This document shows, one piece after another, positions 18,201 through 26,469 of a stretch of DNA of 64,000 bases; the first letter of the stretch is position 1; every line of letters begins with the position of its first letter. The stretch is taken from NCBI RefSeq assembly GCF_029223865.1, contig NZ_CP119520.1, positions 6,076,001 to 6,140,000 on the forward strand, given 5' to 3'. A model generated the notes under the pieces. It made no database searches. It had not been told where the DNA came from and saw only the letters and a program-made list of their open reading frames with translations. The translations under genes and the position numbers were made by a program. This stretch comes from Telluria mixta (GTDB taxonomy: Bacteria > Pseudomonadota > Gammaproteobacteria > Burkholderiales > Burkholderiaceae_D).

Positions 18201-19688
18201 ATCAGCACCCGCACCGCCGACGATCTGCCATTCGACAATTCCTTTGCCGAACTGCCGCCCGCGTTTTATACGCGCCTGATGCCGACGCCCCTGCCCGCGC
18301 CATACTTTGTCGCAGCCAGCGCGCCGGCTGCCCGGCTTGTGGGCCTCGATCCGGCCGCCCTCGCGCACGAGGATTTCGTCGCCGTCTTCACGGGCAACCA
18401 GGTCCCGCCCCGCTCGCAGCCGCTGGCCGCCGTGTATTCCGGCCACCAGTTCGGCCACTGGGCAGGCCAGCTGGGCGATGGCCGCGCGATCCTGCTGGGC
18501 GACATCGACGGTCCGGAGGGCCGGATGGAGCTCCAGCTGAAGGGTGCCGGCATGACGCCCTATTCGCGCATGGGCGACGGCCGCGCCGTGCTGCGCTCGT
18601 CGATCCGCGAATTCCTGTGCTCGGAGGCGATGGCCGCCCTCGGCATCCCGACGACCCGCGCGCTGATGGTGACGGGCTCGAACAAGGGCGTGATCCGCGA
18701 AACGATGGAGACGGCCGCCGTCGTCACCCGCATGGCGCCGTCCTTCGTGCGCTTCGGCTCTTTCGAGCACTGGCGCTACCGCGACAAGCCGGAAGAATTG
18801 CGCACGCTGGCCGATTACGTCATCAAGACCTTTTATCCCGAACTGACGGGCGCGCCGAATCCCTACCTCGCTCTGCTCGAGGAAGTCACGCGCCGTACGG
18901 CACGGATGATCGCGCACTGGCAATCCGTCGGCTTCATGCATGGCGTGATGAACACGGACAATATGTCGATCCTGGGCATCACGCTGGACTATGGCCCGTT
19001 CGGCTTCATGGAAGCGTTCGACGTCGACCACATCTGCAACCACACGGACCAGGGCGGCCGCTATTCGTACGCGAACCAGGTGCCCGTCGGCCACTGGAAC
19101 TGCTATGCGCTGGCGAACGCGCTGCTGCCGCTGATCGAGGACCAGGAAGCGGCGCAGGCCGCGCTGGAAGTGTATGTCGACGCGTACGGCGAAAAGTTCG
19201 ATGAACTTTTACATGCCAAGCTCGGGCTCAAATCGACGCAAGAGAACGACCGCGCGCTGGCCGACGACATGTTCAAGCTCATGCAGGCCAACCACGTCGA
19301 CTTCACACTGTTCTTCCGCCGCCTGGGCGACCTGAAGGTGGACGTGCTCGACGCGGATCGTGAGGCAGCAGACGCGCCGCTGCGCGACCTGTTCCTCGAC
19401 CGCCCGGCCTTCGACGCCTGGGCGGTCGATTACCGGGCCCGGCTGCGCGTGGAGAACAGCGTCGATGCGGAGCGCCGGCTTGCGATGCACGCCGTCAACC
19501 CCAAATATGTACTGCGCAACTACCTGGCCCAGGTGGCCATCGAAAAAGCGCAGAATGGCGACTTTGAAGAAGTGCACAGGCTGCTCGGTGTGCTCGAGCG
19601 TCCGTTCGACGAACAGCCCGGGAACGACGCCTATGCGGCACTGCCGCCGGACTGGGCATCTCACCTTGAAGTTAGCTGCTCCTCGTGA
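18201..19688 (+). CDS. selO: Protein adenylyltransferase SelO (YdiU), apparent ATC start
   Basis: SelO is a pseudokinase-fold enzyme that transfers AMP to Ser/Thr/Tyr of target proteins, linked to redox stress. The 495 residues show the family's GDGRA, GAG-x-[13 protein letters not shown] and DYGPFGFME blocks. Cys in the terminal CSS occupies the place of selenocysteine in eukaryotic homologues. Homology starts at residues encoded from 18204, and AGGAAG (18191-18196) lies 4 bases before ATC at 18201. No ATG or GTG is available, and TTG at 18009 would add 64 non-family residues. The start is therefore either a true ATC or a base error in ATG. Confidence 0.9.
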   Translation: MSTRTADDLPFDNSFAELPPAFYTRLMPTPLPAPYFVAASAPAARLVGLDPAALAHEDFVAVFTGNQVPPRSQPLAAVYSGHQFGHWAGQLGDGRAILLGDIDGPEGRMELQLKGAGMTPYSRMGDGRAVLRSSIREFLCSEAMAALGIPTTRALMVTGSNKGVIRETMETAAVVTRMAPSFVRFGSFEHWRYRDKPEELRTLADYVIKTFYPELTGAPNPYLALLEEVTRRTARMIAHWQSVGFMHGVMNTDNMSILGITLDYGPFGFMEAFDVDHICNHTDQGGRYSYANQVPVGHWNCYALANALLPLIEDQEAAQAALEVYVDAYGEKFDELLHAKLGLKSTQENDRALADDMFKLMQANHVDFTLFFRRLGDLKVDVLDADREAADAPLRDLFLDRPAFDAWAVDYRARLRVENSVDAERRLAMHAVNPKYVLRNYLAQVAIEKAQNGDFEEVHRLLGVLERPFDEQPGNDAYAALPPDWASHLEVSCSS

Positions 19689-19723
19689 GCTGCTCTTCCT
19701 GAAACGATGAAAAACGAGGGATC

Positions 19724-20119
19724 ATGACCGACAAAGTGACGAAAACCGACGCCGAATGGCGCGCCCAGCTGGACCCGATGGAATACCAGGTCACCCGCCA
19801 CGCGGCGACCGAGCGCGCGTTCACGGGCAAGTACTGGGACCACCATGAGCACGGCATCTATCACTGCGTGTGCTGCGACACGCCGCTGTTCGAATCGGAC
19901 GCCAAGTTCGATTCCGGCTGCGGCTGGCCCAGCTATTTCAAGGCCCTCGATCCGGACAACGTGATCGAAAAGGTCGACAGGAGCCATGGCATGGTGCGCA
20001 CGGAAATCATCTGTGCCGTCTGCGATGCCCACCTGGGCCACGTGTTCCCGGACGGCCCGCCGCCGACCGGCCTGCGCTATTGCATCAACTCGGCCGCGCT
20101 CCGCTTCGAGCCGATCTGA
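19724..20119 (+). CDS. msrB: Peptide-methionine (R)-S-oxide reductase MsrB
   Basis: MsrB reduces methionine-R-sulfoxide in proteins using thioredoxin. The 131 residues contain both zinc-binding CxxC pairs (Cys48/Cys51 and Cys97/Cys100), the catalytic Cys120 in RYCINS, and the GCGWPS and DAHLGHVF signatures. GAGGG lies a few bases before the ATG. It follows selO by 35 bases and precedes yciB by 18, so selO-msrB-yciB-bolA reads as one operon; the pairing with SelO suits an oxidative-stress role. Cytoplasmic. Confidence 0.96.
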   Translation: MTDKVTKTDAEWRAQLDPMEYQVTRHAATERAFTGKYWDHHEHGIYHCVCCDTPLFESDAKFDSGCGWPSYFKALDPDNVIEKVDRSHGMVRTEIICAVCDAHLGHVFPDGPPPTGLRYCINSAALRFEPI

Positions 20120-20137
20120 ACCAGGGGCAACGTACCG

Positions 20138-20791
20138 ATGAAATTCCTGTTCGACCTGTTCCCGGTCATCCTCTTCTTCCTCGTCTACAAATTCGCGGAT
20201 GGCCACCAGGACGCGGCGCACGCGCTCGTCCAGCAATACATGGGCGGCCTGATCTCGGGCGGCAGCGTCACGCCCGACCAGTCGCCGATCATCCTTGCCT
20301 CCGCGGTCGGCATCATCGCGACCGTCCTGCAGATCCTGTACCTGCTGGCGCGCGGGCGCAAGGTGGACGGCATGCTGTGGCTGTCCCTCGGCGTCATCGT
20401 CGTGACGGGCGGCGCGACCATTTATTTCCACGATCCCGACTTCATCAAGTGGAAGCCGACGATCCTGTACTGGGCCTTCGCGCTGGCGCTGTTCGTCGCG
20501 CAGGTCGGCTTCCGCAACAACCTGATGCGCAAGGTGATGGAAGCGCAGATCCGGCTGCCCGACGCCGTCTGGGCCAGGGTCGGCTACGCATGGATGGCCT
20601 TCTTCGCCGTCATCGGCGTGCTGAACCTCGTCATGGCCTTCATCGTCTTCAAGGGCAACACGGGCGCGTGGGTGAACTTCAAGCTGTTCGGCATCACCGG
20701 CATCTTCTTCGCATTCATCGTCATCCAGACCTTGATGCTGTCGAAGTACATCGAAGAACACGAGCAGCCGCAGGGCAAGGGAGACGCATGA
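20138..20791 (+). CDS. yciB: Inner-membrane septation protein A family (YciB/IspZ)
   Basis: The 217-residue protein has five or six transmembrane helices and begins MKFLFDLFPVILFF, the hallmark of YciB/IspZ. In enterics it interacts with divisome and elongasome proteins and affects envelope integrity. Its length is slightly above the usual 180-200, owing to a longer loop after the first helix. Its stop codon overlaps the bolA start by 4 bases (ATGA), indicating translational coupling. Confidence 0.94.
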   Translation: MKFLFDLFPVILFFLVYKFADGHQDAAHALVQQYMGGLISGGSVTPDQSPIILASAVGIIATVLQILYLLARGRKVDGMLWLSLGVIVVTGGATIYFHDPDFIKWKPTILYWAFALALFVAQVGFRNNLMRKVMEAQIRLPDAVWARVGYAWMAFFAVIGVLNLVMAFIVFKGNTGAWVNFKLFGITGIFFAFIVIQTLMLSKYIEEHEQPQGKGDA

Positions 20792-21063
20792 TGGACGACC
20801 GCGTGGAACGCATCCGCCAGTCGCTCGATGCGGCTCTGAGCCCGTCCGTGCTGGAAGTCGGCGACGATTCGCACCTGCACGCAGGACACCCCGGCGCGGC
20901 CTCCGGCGGGGGGCATTACCGAGTGAAAATCGTTTCGGAACGCTTCGAGGGACTGAGGCTGGTCATGCGTCATCGACTGGTATATGATGCCGTGCAAGGT
21001 ATGATGCACACTGACATTCATGCCCTGGCGATTACCGCCGTCGCGCCTTCCGAGCAGTCGTGA
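20788..21063 (+). CDS. BolA-family protein
   Basis: The 91-residue protein has the BolA fold pattern, with conserved His residues in DDSHLHAGH and the VYDAV...IHAL helix. BolA proteins pair with monothiol glutaredoxins to handle Fe-S clusters and affect morphology and stress responses. The start overlaps the yciB stop. Two ATGs are adjacent (20788 and 20791); the first is used here. A yciB-bolA-parvulin order is seen in other betaproteobacteria. Confidence 0.92.
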   Translation: MMDDRVERIRQSLDAALSPSVLEVGDDSHLHAGHPGAASGGGHYRVKIVSERFEGLRLVMRHRLVYDAVQGMMHTDIHALAITAVAPSEQS

Positions 21064-21085
21064 CGGCTTGTTTATCCGAAGTCTT

Positions 21086-21115
21086 AAGTGAGTCGTAATT
21101 AAGCGAATCGTAAGT
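21086..21115. repeat. Two imperfect 15-bp tandem units upstream of the first parvulin gene
   Basis: AAGTGAGTCGTAATT (21086-21100) is followed directly by AAGCGAATCGTAAGT (21101-21115), then GAG. They lie in the 129-base gap between bolA and the parvulin gene and could be regulator sites. Confidence 0.5.
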
Positions 21116-21192
21116 GAGCTGTCCGAGAATCCGCTACGCACTAAAAAAACCAATCAAATCTTCGTCCAAGCAACCCCCTCACAGGAAACAAA

Positions 21193-21984
21193 ATGACTTT
21201 TAAGCCAGCACGGCTGCTGTTAGCCCTGATCGCTATCGCCGCATCGTTTGCCTACTCGCCTTCCTTCGCACAGAATCTCGCCGTGGTGAACGGCAAAGCC
21301 ATCCCGTCGTCGCGCGCCGACGCGATCGTCAAGCAGGTAGTGGCACAAGGCCAGGGTACCGACAGCCCGCAACTGCGTGAGGCGATCAAGAAAGACCTGA
21401 TTTCACGCGAAGTGATGATGCAGGAAGCGATCAAGCAGGGCTACGACAAGAATCCGGAAGTGAAGGCGGCATTGGAGAACGCCCGCCAGACCATCGTGAT
21501 CAACGCCCTCGCCCGCGACTACATCACGAAGCACCCGGTTTCCGACGCCGAAGTGAAGGCCGAGTACGACCGCTTCGCCAAGCAGACCGGCGACAAGGAA
21601 TACCACGTGCGCCACATCCTGTTCGCGACCGAAGATGAAGCGAAGGCAGCCATCGCCAAGCTGAAAGGCGGCGCCAAGTTCGAAGACCTGGCCAAGCAGT
21701 CGAAAGACACCGGCACCGCCAACAACGGCGGCGACCTGGATTGGGCCAGCCCTTCGTCGTTCCCGCCGGAATTCGCAGCGGGCTTCAGCAACCTGCAGAA
21801 AGGCGCGATCACCGACGCCCCGGTCAAGACGCAAGTGGGCTACCACGTGATCAAGCTGGACGACGTCCGTCCGGCCAAGCTGCCGACGCTGGACGAAGTC
21901 AAGCCGCAGATCTCCGAAGCGCTGACCCAGCAGAAGCTGGCCGCGTACCAGGAAGAAATGGTCAAGAAGGCAAAGGTGCAGTAA
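21193..21984 (+). CDS. Periplasmic parvulin-type peptidyl-prolyl isomerase (copy 1)
   Basis: The 263-residue protein has a signal peptide (about 1-26, ending SFA), an N-terminal SurA/PrsA-like helical chaperone segment and a PpiC rotamase domain (about 135-235). The rotamase domain carries the RHILFATEDEA, GGDLDW and GYHVIKLDDV blocks. It should assist folding of exported proteins. It has its own terminator and is followed by a close paralogue, so the pair is a tandem duplication. AGGAAAC precedes the ATG. Confidence 0.93.
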   Translation: MTFKPARLLLALIAIAASFAYSPSFAQNLAVVNGKAIPSSRADAIVKQVVAQGQGTDSPQLREAIKKDLISREVMMQEAIKQGYDKNPEVKAALENARQTIVINALARDYITKHPVSDAEVKAEYDRFAKQTGDKEYHVRHILFATEDEAKAAIAKLKGGAKFEDLAKQSKDTGTANNGGDLDWASPSSFPPEFAAGFSNLQKGAITDAPVKTQVGYHVIKLDDVRPAKLPTLDEVKPQISEALTQQKLAAYQEEMVKKAKVQ

Positions 21985-21994
21985 CATTGCAGCG

Positions 21995-22018
21995 CCGGCG
22001 GCTTCGGCCGCCGGTTTT
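21995..22018 (+). terminator. Rho-independent terminator with TTCG loop
   Basis: CCGGCGGC (21995-22002), loop TTCG, GCCGCCGG (22007-22014), then TTTT. This is a textbook hairpin between the two parvulin genes. Confidence 0.92.
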
Positions 22019-22086
22019 CGTCGCCACGGCGACATTTCGTGTTGACCACCGGACCACCACCACCGGTTTTAGATAGGATCGAATAA

Positions 22087-22866
22087 ATGATTGTGAAGCC
22101 AGCCCGCCTGTTGTTAGCCATGACCGCGATGGTAGCCCTGCCGTCGTTCGCGCAGAACGTTGCGACCGTCAATGGCAAGCCCATCCCCGCGGCCAAGGTT
22201 GACCAGGTGGTCAAGCAGGTCGTCGCCCAGGGCAAGGCAACCGATTCCCCGCAACTGCGCGAGGCAATCAAGAAGGACCTGATCGGCCGCGAAGTCCTGA
22301 TCCAGGAAGCCGACAAGCAAGGCGTCGGCACCCGTCCGGACGTCAAGAACGCAATCGACAACGCCCGCCAGAGCATCATCATCAATGCGATGCTGGCCGA
22401 TTACATCAAGAAGAACCCGGTCAAGGATGCCGAGATCAAGGCCGAGTACGACAAGTACAAGTCCCAGCAGGGCGACAAGGAATACCACGCCCGCCACATC
22501 CTGGTCGCCACGGAAGACGAAGCCAAGCAGATCATCGCCAAGCTGAAGGGCGGCGCCAAGTTCGAAGAACTGGCCAAGCAGTCGAAAGACCCGGGCTCGG
22601 CAGCGAACGGCGGCGACCTGGATTGGGCGAGCCCGGGCTCGTTCGTGCCTGAGTTCTCGAAGGCCATGACCTCGCTGCAAAAAGGTCAGATCACCGAGAC
22701 CCCGGTCAAGACGCAGTACGGCTTCCACGTGATCAAGCTGGAAGACGTCCGCGCCAGCAAGTTCCCGCCGCTGGAAGAAGTCAAGCAGCAGGTCGCGGAA
22801 TCGCTGCAGCAGCGCAAGCTGGCCGCGTTCCGTGAAGAGCTGTTGAAAAAGGCCAAGATCCAGTAA
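22087..22866 (+). CDS. Periplasmic parvulin-type peptidyl-prolyl isomerase (copy 2)
   Basis: The 259-residue paralogue of the preceding gene has the same plan: signal peptide (about 1-21, ending SFA), helical chaperone region, then a rotamase domain with RHILVATEDEA, GGDLDWASPGSF and GFHVIKLEDV. The two proteins are alike along their whole length, including the signal-peptide border and the closing KKAK-x-Q. Separate terminators mean the copies can be expressed independently. Exported folding catalyst; client specificity unknown. Confidence 0.93.
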   Translation: MIVKPARLLLAMTAMVALPSFAQNVATVNGKPIPAAKVDQVVKQVVAQGKATDSPQLREAIKKDLIGREVLIQEADKQGVGTRPDVKNAIDNARQSIIINAMLADYIKKNPVKDAEIKAEYDKYKSQQGDKEYHARHILVATEDEAKQIIAKLKGGAKFEELAKQSKDPGSAANGGDLDWASPGSFVPEFSKAMTSLQKGQITETPVKTQYGFHVIKLEDVRASKFPPLEEVKQQVAESLQQRKLAAFREELLKKAKIQ

Positions 22867-22880
22867 GACGGTTACACATG

Positions 22881-22910
22881 AAAAAAGCGCTCCTCGTGGG
22901 CGCTTTTTTT
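22881..22910 (+). terminator. Rho-independent terminator after parvulin copy 2
   Basis: AAAAAAGCGC (22881-22890) pairs with GCGCTTTTTT (from 22900) around a short loop, followed by further T. Confidence 0.9.
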
Positions 22911-22950
22911 TGACTAATTTGTTCGACCAAACAACAAACTAGAGACACCC

Positions 22951-24243
22951 ATGACACTCCGCCATTCCGCCGCCCTCATCCTGTCCGCGCTCGCCGCAAG
23001 CGCAGCGACGGCAGCCTCCACCCTGCCCCTCTACGTGGGCCAGCCGCTGGCCGGCGCCAAAGTCCTGTACGGCGACTTCGACGTGCAAAAAACGCTGGAC
23101 GGCGACAACGGCCGCATGGACGACGATCCGAAGCTGAAGAACGCCGTCGTCGAAGCCCGCCGCACGAACAAGGATGCGGCCGGCGACGCGCTCGGCCTGG
23201 CCTGGAAGGATGCGTGGTTCTCGACCCTGCGCGTGGAGAGTGCCCCGCTCGACCTGCGTCCGTATCTGGCCAGGGGCACGGTGTCGTTCGACCTGAAGGT
23301 GAACGAGCTGGCGAAAGGCGGCCTGAACTTCCGCATCGACTGCGGCAACAACTGCGAGCGCAAGGTCCCCGATGTGATTCCAGCGCGCGCCGCCGAGGGC
23401 AAGGGTTGGCAGCACCGGAGCTATGCGCTGTCGTGCTTCTACCGCAAGGGCGACGACTTCAGCGCCGTGACGAAACCGTTCGCGCTGGACGGCACGGGCG
23501 CCGGCAACGTCGAGATCGCCAACATCCGCATCGACATGGCGGGCAAACCGAACCAGGCGTGCCCGGACTACCGCACGGCCAGCGTGACGCCGTCGCCGCT
23601 GAACGAGTCGTGGTCGCTCGACTGGTGGATGCCGCGCCATGAAGAGAAGCTGGCCGAGATCGCGCGCCGCAAGGCCGCCGGCGAGCGCACGGAACTCGTC
23701 TTCATCGGCGACTCCATCACCCACCACTGGGAAAAGGAGCAGCCGGAGCTCTTTAAAACGTTCTACGGAAGGTACAGCGCACTGGACCTCGGCTACGGCG
23801 GCGACCGCACGGAAAACGTCCTGTGGCGCCTGCAGCATGGCGAGATCGACGGCATAGCCCCGAAGGTCGCGGTGCTGATGATCGGCACGAACAACACCGG
23901 CTTCCGCCAGGAAGCGCCGGAACTGATCTACGCCGGCATCAAGCGCGACATCGCGGAAATCCGCAAGCGCCTGCCGAAGACGAAACTCCTGCTGCTGGCG
24001 ATCTTCCCGCGCGGCGAGAAGCCGGACGACACCCTGCGCGTCCTGAACGAGAAGGTCAACGCGATGCTGCCCAGGCTGGCCGACAACAAGCACGTGTTCT
24101 TCCTCAACATGAACAAGGCATTCCTGGCGGCGGACGGCACGCTGTCGAAGGACATCATGCCGGACCTGCTGCACCCGAATGCCGAAGGCTACAAGATCTG
24201 GCAGCGCGAGATGCAGCCGGAGCTTGACCGCCTGATGCGCTGA
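22951..24243 (+). CDS. Secreted SGNH/GDSL hydrolase with N-terminal beta-sandwich domain
   Basis: The 430-residue exported protein (signal peptide about 1-22) has two parts. Residues 25-210 are a beta-rich domain with a Cys-bearing DCGNNCERK motif, resembling the Exop_C/galactose-binding domain found at the C-terminus of GH3 beta-glucosidases (inference). Residues 245-430 are an SGNH esterase: Ser in FIGDSITHHW, Gly in GYGGDRTENV, Asn in IGTNN, and the Asp/His pair in DLLHPNAEGY. It probably removes acyl groups from carbohydrate. Its context among other secreted glycan enzymes fits. Confidence 0.87.
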   Translation: MTLRHSAALILSALAASAATAASTLPLYVGQPLAGAKVLYGDFDVQKTLDGDNGRMDDDPKLKNAVVEARRTNKDAAGDALGLAWKDAWFSTLRVESAPLDLRPYLARGTVSFDLKVNELAKGGLNFRIDCGNNCERKVPDVIPARAAEGKGWQHRSYALSCFYRKGDDFSAVTKPFALDGTGAGNVEIANIRIDMAGKPNQACPDYRTASVTPSPLNESWSLDWWMPRHEEKLAEIARRKAAGERTELVFIGDSITHHWEKEQPELFKTFYGRYSALDLGYGGDRTENVLWRLQHGEIDGIAPKVAVLMIGTNNTGFRQEAPELIYAGIKRDIAEIRKRLPKTKLLLLAIFPRGEKPDDTLRVLNEKVNAMLPRLADNKHVFFLNMNKAFLAADGTLSKDIMPDLLHPNAEGYKIWQREMQPELDRLMR

Positions 24244-24261
24244 CTTCTGATCTCACACAAC

Positions 24262-24280
24262 AAGGGCAGCCACTGCCCTT
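24262..24280. terminator. Perfect 8-bp hairpin after the SGNH gene
   Basis: AAGGGCAG-CCA-CTGCCCTT starts 19 bases past the SGNH stop. With no T-run it may be a transcript-end hairpin or part of the leader of the SBP56 gene. Confidence 0.55.
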
Positions 24281-24312
24281 GACGGCGCCCGGGCAAGCGC
24301 TCAGCCTTGAAT

Positions 24313-24335
24313 GTCTCGGCCATCCCGGCCGAGAC
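24313..24335 (+). promoter_or_regulatory. Perfect 9-bp hairpin just before the SBP56 gene
   Basis: GTCTCGGCC-ATCCC-GGCCGAGAC is a perfect inverted repeat ending 15 bases before the start codon, immediately upstream of the GGGGG ribosome-binding sequence. In RNA it would be very stable and could affect initiation; in DNA it could be a repressor site. Confidence 0.55.
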
Positions 24336-24350
24336 TCATTCCTGGGGGCT

Positions 24351-25757
24351 ATGATGCTGCAGACCTTGCGTCCCGATCCCACCTTTCACCCATCGGCGCG
24401 GCTGGCGATGGAAGCGGCACCTGAACTGCTGGCGTACACGGCGCTGTTGTCGCCGGACCGTTCGCAGCCCGACGCGCTGGCCGTCGTCGACCTCGATCCG
24501 CAATCGGCCACGTATGGCTCGGTGATCAACCGGCTCGTCATGCCCTACGCCGGCGACGAATTCCACCACTTCGGCTGGAACGCCTGCAGTTCGGCGCTGT
24601 CGCCCATGTCGGGCCATGCCTTCCTGCAGCGCCGCTACCTCGTCATTCCCGGCATCCGCTCGTCGCGCATCTACATCGTCGACACCCAACCCGATCCGCG
24701 TGCGCCACGACTGGTCAAGACGATCGAACCGGAAGAACTGATGCGCAAGACGGGGTACTCGCGCCCCCATACCGTCCATTGCGGCCCCGAGGGCATCTAC
24801 ATCAGCACCCTGGGCGGGGGCGCGGACGGCACGCAGGGCCCGCCGGGCGTCTTCATCATGGACTGCGAGAGCTTCGAGATACTGGGTCGCTGGGAAATCG
24901 ACCGCGGGCCGCAGCAACTGCAATACGATTTCTGGTGGAACCTGCCGCGCGACTATATGGTGTCGAGCGAATGGGGCCTGCCGCCGCAGTTTGAGAACGG
25001 CATCGTCGCCGAAGACCTGCTCGCCAACAAATACGGCCATTCGGTACATTTCTGGAACCTGCGCGAGCGCAGGCATGTGCAGACCATCGACCTGGGCGCC
25101 CACCACCAGATGGCGCTCGAGATCCGCCCGGCGCACGATCCCACACGCGAATACGGCTTCCTTGGCGTTGTCGTCGATACGACCAATCTGGAAGGCTCCA
25201 TCTGGACCTGGTACCGCGAGAACGGCACGTTTCACATCAGGAAGACGGCCACGATACCGGCCGAGCCGGCCGACCCGGCCCTGCTGCCGCCGCTGCTGAA
25301 AGGCTTCGGTGCGGTACCGCCGCTCGTCACCGATATCGACCTGTCGCTCGACGACCGCTTCCTGTATGTCGCGTGCTGGGGCACCGGCGAGCTGCGCCAG
25401 TACGACGTGACCGATCCGATGAAGCCGACGCTGGCGGGCAGCGTACGCATCGGCGGCATCGCGCAGCATGCGCAACACCCCAACGGCCGGGCTTACGGCG
25501 GCGGCCCGCAGATGACCGAGATCAGCCGGGACGGCAAGCGCGTCTACTTCACCAACTCCCTCTACAGCAGCTGGGACACGCAGTTCTATCCGGACGGCGT
25601 ACCGGGCGTACAGCTGATGTGCCACGTCGGCGCGAACGGCGGCATCGAACTGGACCCGTCGTTCCACGTCGACTTCGGACCGCATTACGCCGCGCACCAG
25701 ATTCGCCTGCAGGGCGGCGACTGCTCGACGGATTCGTTCTGCTATCCGTCGGCTTGA
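24351..25757 (+). CDS. Selenium-binding protein 56 family (methanethiol oxidase-type beta-propeller)
   Basis: The 468-residue protein matches SBP56/SELENBP1 along its length: DEFHHFGWN, SRPHTVHCGPEGIYIS, YDFWWNLPRDYMVSSEWG and HQIRLQGGDCSTDSFCYP. Several conserved His residues bind copper in methanethiol oxidases of this family, which convert CH3SH to formaldehyde, sulfide and peroxide. The N-terminal CGPGY segment of animal homologues is missing, and there is no signal peptide, unlike periplasmic MtoX. GGGGG just before ATGATG at 24351 sets the start. The next gene begins 7 bases after its stop. Confidence 0.88.
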   Translation: MMLQTLRPDPTFHPSARLAMEAAPELLAYTALLSPDRSQPDALAVVDLDPQSATYGSVINRLVMPYAGDEFHHFGWNACSSALSPMSGHAFLQRRYLVIPGIRSSRIYIVDTQPDPRAPRLVKTIEPEELMRKTGYSRPHTVHCGPEGIYISTLGGGADGTQGPPGVFIMDCESFEILGRWEIDRGPQQLQYDFWWNLPRDYMVSSEWGLPPQFENGIVAEDLLANKYGHSVHFWNLRERRHVQTIDLGAHHQMALEIRPAHDPTREYGFLGVVVDTTNLEGSIWTWYRENGTFHIRKTATIPAEPADPALLPPLLKGFGAVPPLVTDIDLSLDDRFLYVACWGTGELRQYDVTDPMKPTLAGSVRIGGIAQHAQHPNGRAYGGGPQMTEISRDGKRVYFTNSLYSSWDTQFYPDGVPGVQLMCHVGANGGIELDPSFHVDFGPHYAAHQIRLQGGDCSTDSFCYPSA

Positions 25758-25764
25758 GCACGGT

Positions 25765-26418
25765 TTGAGCACAAGCGCACTCTGGCTGACCGTTGTCGCG
25801 CTTGGCCTCTATCACGGCATCAATCCGGCGATGGGATGGCCGCTGGCGGTGGCCAACGGCATGGCGGAGCAGCGCGCCCGTGCCGTCTTTGCCACCCTGT
25901 TGCCGCTGGGTGGCGGGCACTTCATGGCGATCGCCGTCGCGCTCGCGCCGTTCGCCTGGCTCGGCTGGTATCTGGAATGGAGCCGTGCCATCCGCATCGG
26001 CGCCGGCGCGGTGGTGCTGCTGTTCGGCGCCTTCAAACTCATCAATCGGCGCCACCCGCGCCTGCTCGCACGTATTCCGCCGACCCGGCTTGCGTGGTGG
26101 TCGTTCCTGATGGCCACTGCCCACGGCGCGGGATTGATGCTGGTGCCGTTCATGCTCGGCCTCTGCGCGGCGCCCGCCGCCGATGGAACGGGCCATGGCG
26201 CCGTGATGAACTTCATGGCGCGGGCCAACATGGATACCGCGCTGCTGGTCGCCGCCGTGCACACCCTCGCAAGCCTCCTCGCGGGCATCGGCATGGCCTG
26301 GCTGGTCTATCGCTATCTGGGCCTGCGTTTCCTGCGGCACGCCTGGCTCAACGTGGAGGCGGCCTGGGGCGCCAGCCTGGTCCTTGCCGGTGCTACCGGG
26401 ATCTGGCTGGCGGTGTAA
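25765..26418 (+). CDS. Six-helix membrane protein linked to SBP56, TTG start
   Basis: The 217-residue hydrophobic protein has about six transmembrane helices and the motif LGLYHGINPAMGWPLAVANG near the N-terminus, reminiscent of the first helix of metal- and solute-efflux families such as HupE/NiCoT, though I cannot assign it. A second HG pair (ATAHGAG) lies mid-protein. Only TTG at 25765 yields the full first helix; ATG comes later, inside it. It begins 7 bases after the SBP56 stop, so the two are surely co-transcribed and a metal or thiol handling role is plausible. Confidence 0.75.
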   Translation: MSTSALWLTVVALGLYHGINPAMGWPLAVANGMAEQRARAVFATLLPLGGGHFMAIAVALAPFAWLGWYLEWSRAIRIGAGAVVLLFGAFKLINRRHPRLLARIPPTRLAWWSFLMATAHGAGLMLVPFMLGLCAAPAADGTGHGAVMNFMARANMDTALLVAAVHTLASLLAGIGMAWLVYRYLGLRFLRHAWLNVEAAWGASLVLAGATGIWLAV

Positions 26419-26429
26419 TGGCGACCGAG

Positions 26430-26458
26430 TTGCTGTACAGTACGTACATTTCTATTAA
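26430..26458 (+). promoter_or_regulatory. Sigma70-type promoter with palindromic operator in the spacer
   Basis: TTGCTG (26430-26435), a 17-base spacer, TATTAA (26453-26458). The spacer and -35 overlap the palindrome TGTAC-AGTAC-GTACA (26434-26448), a classic repressor position. The leader to the ATG at 26470 would be only about 5 bases. Confidence 0.6.
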
Positions 26459-26469
26459 CCGGAATAAAC

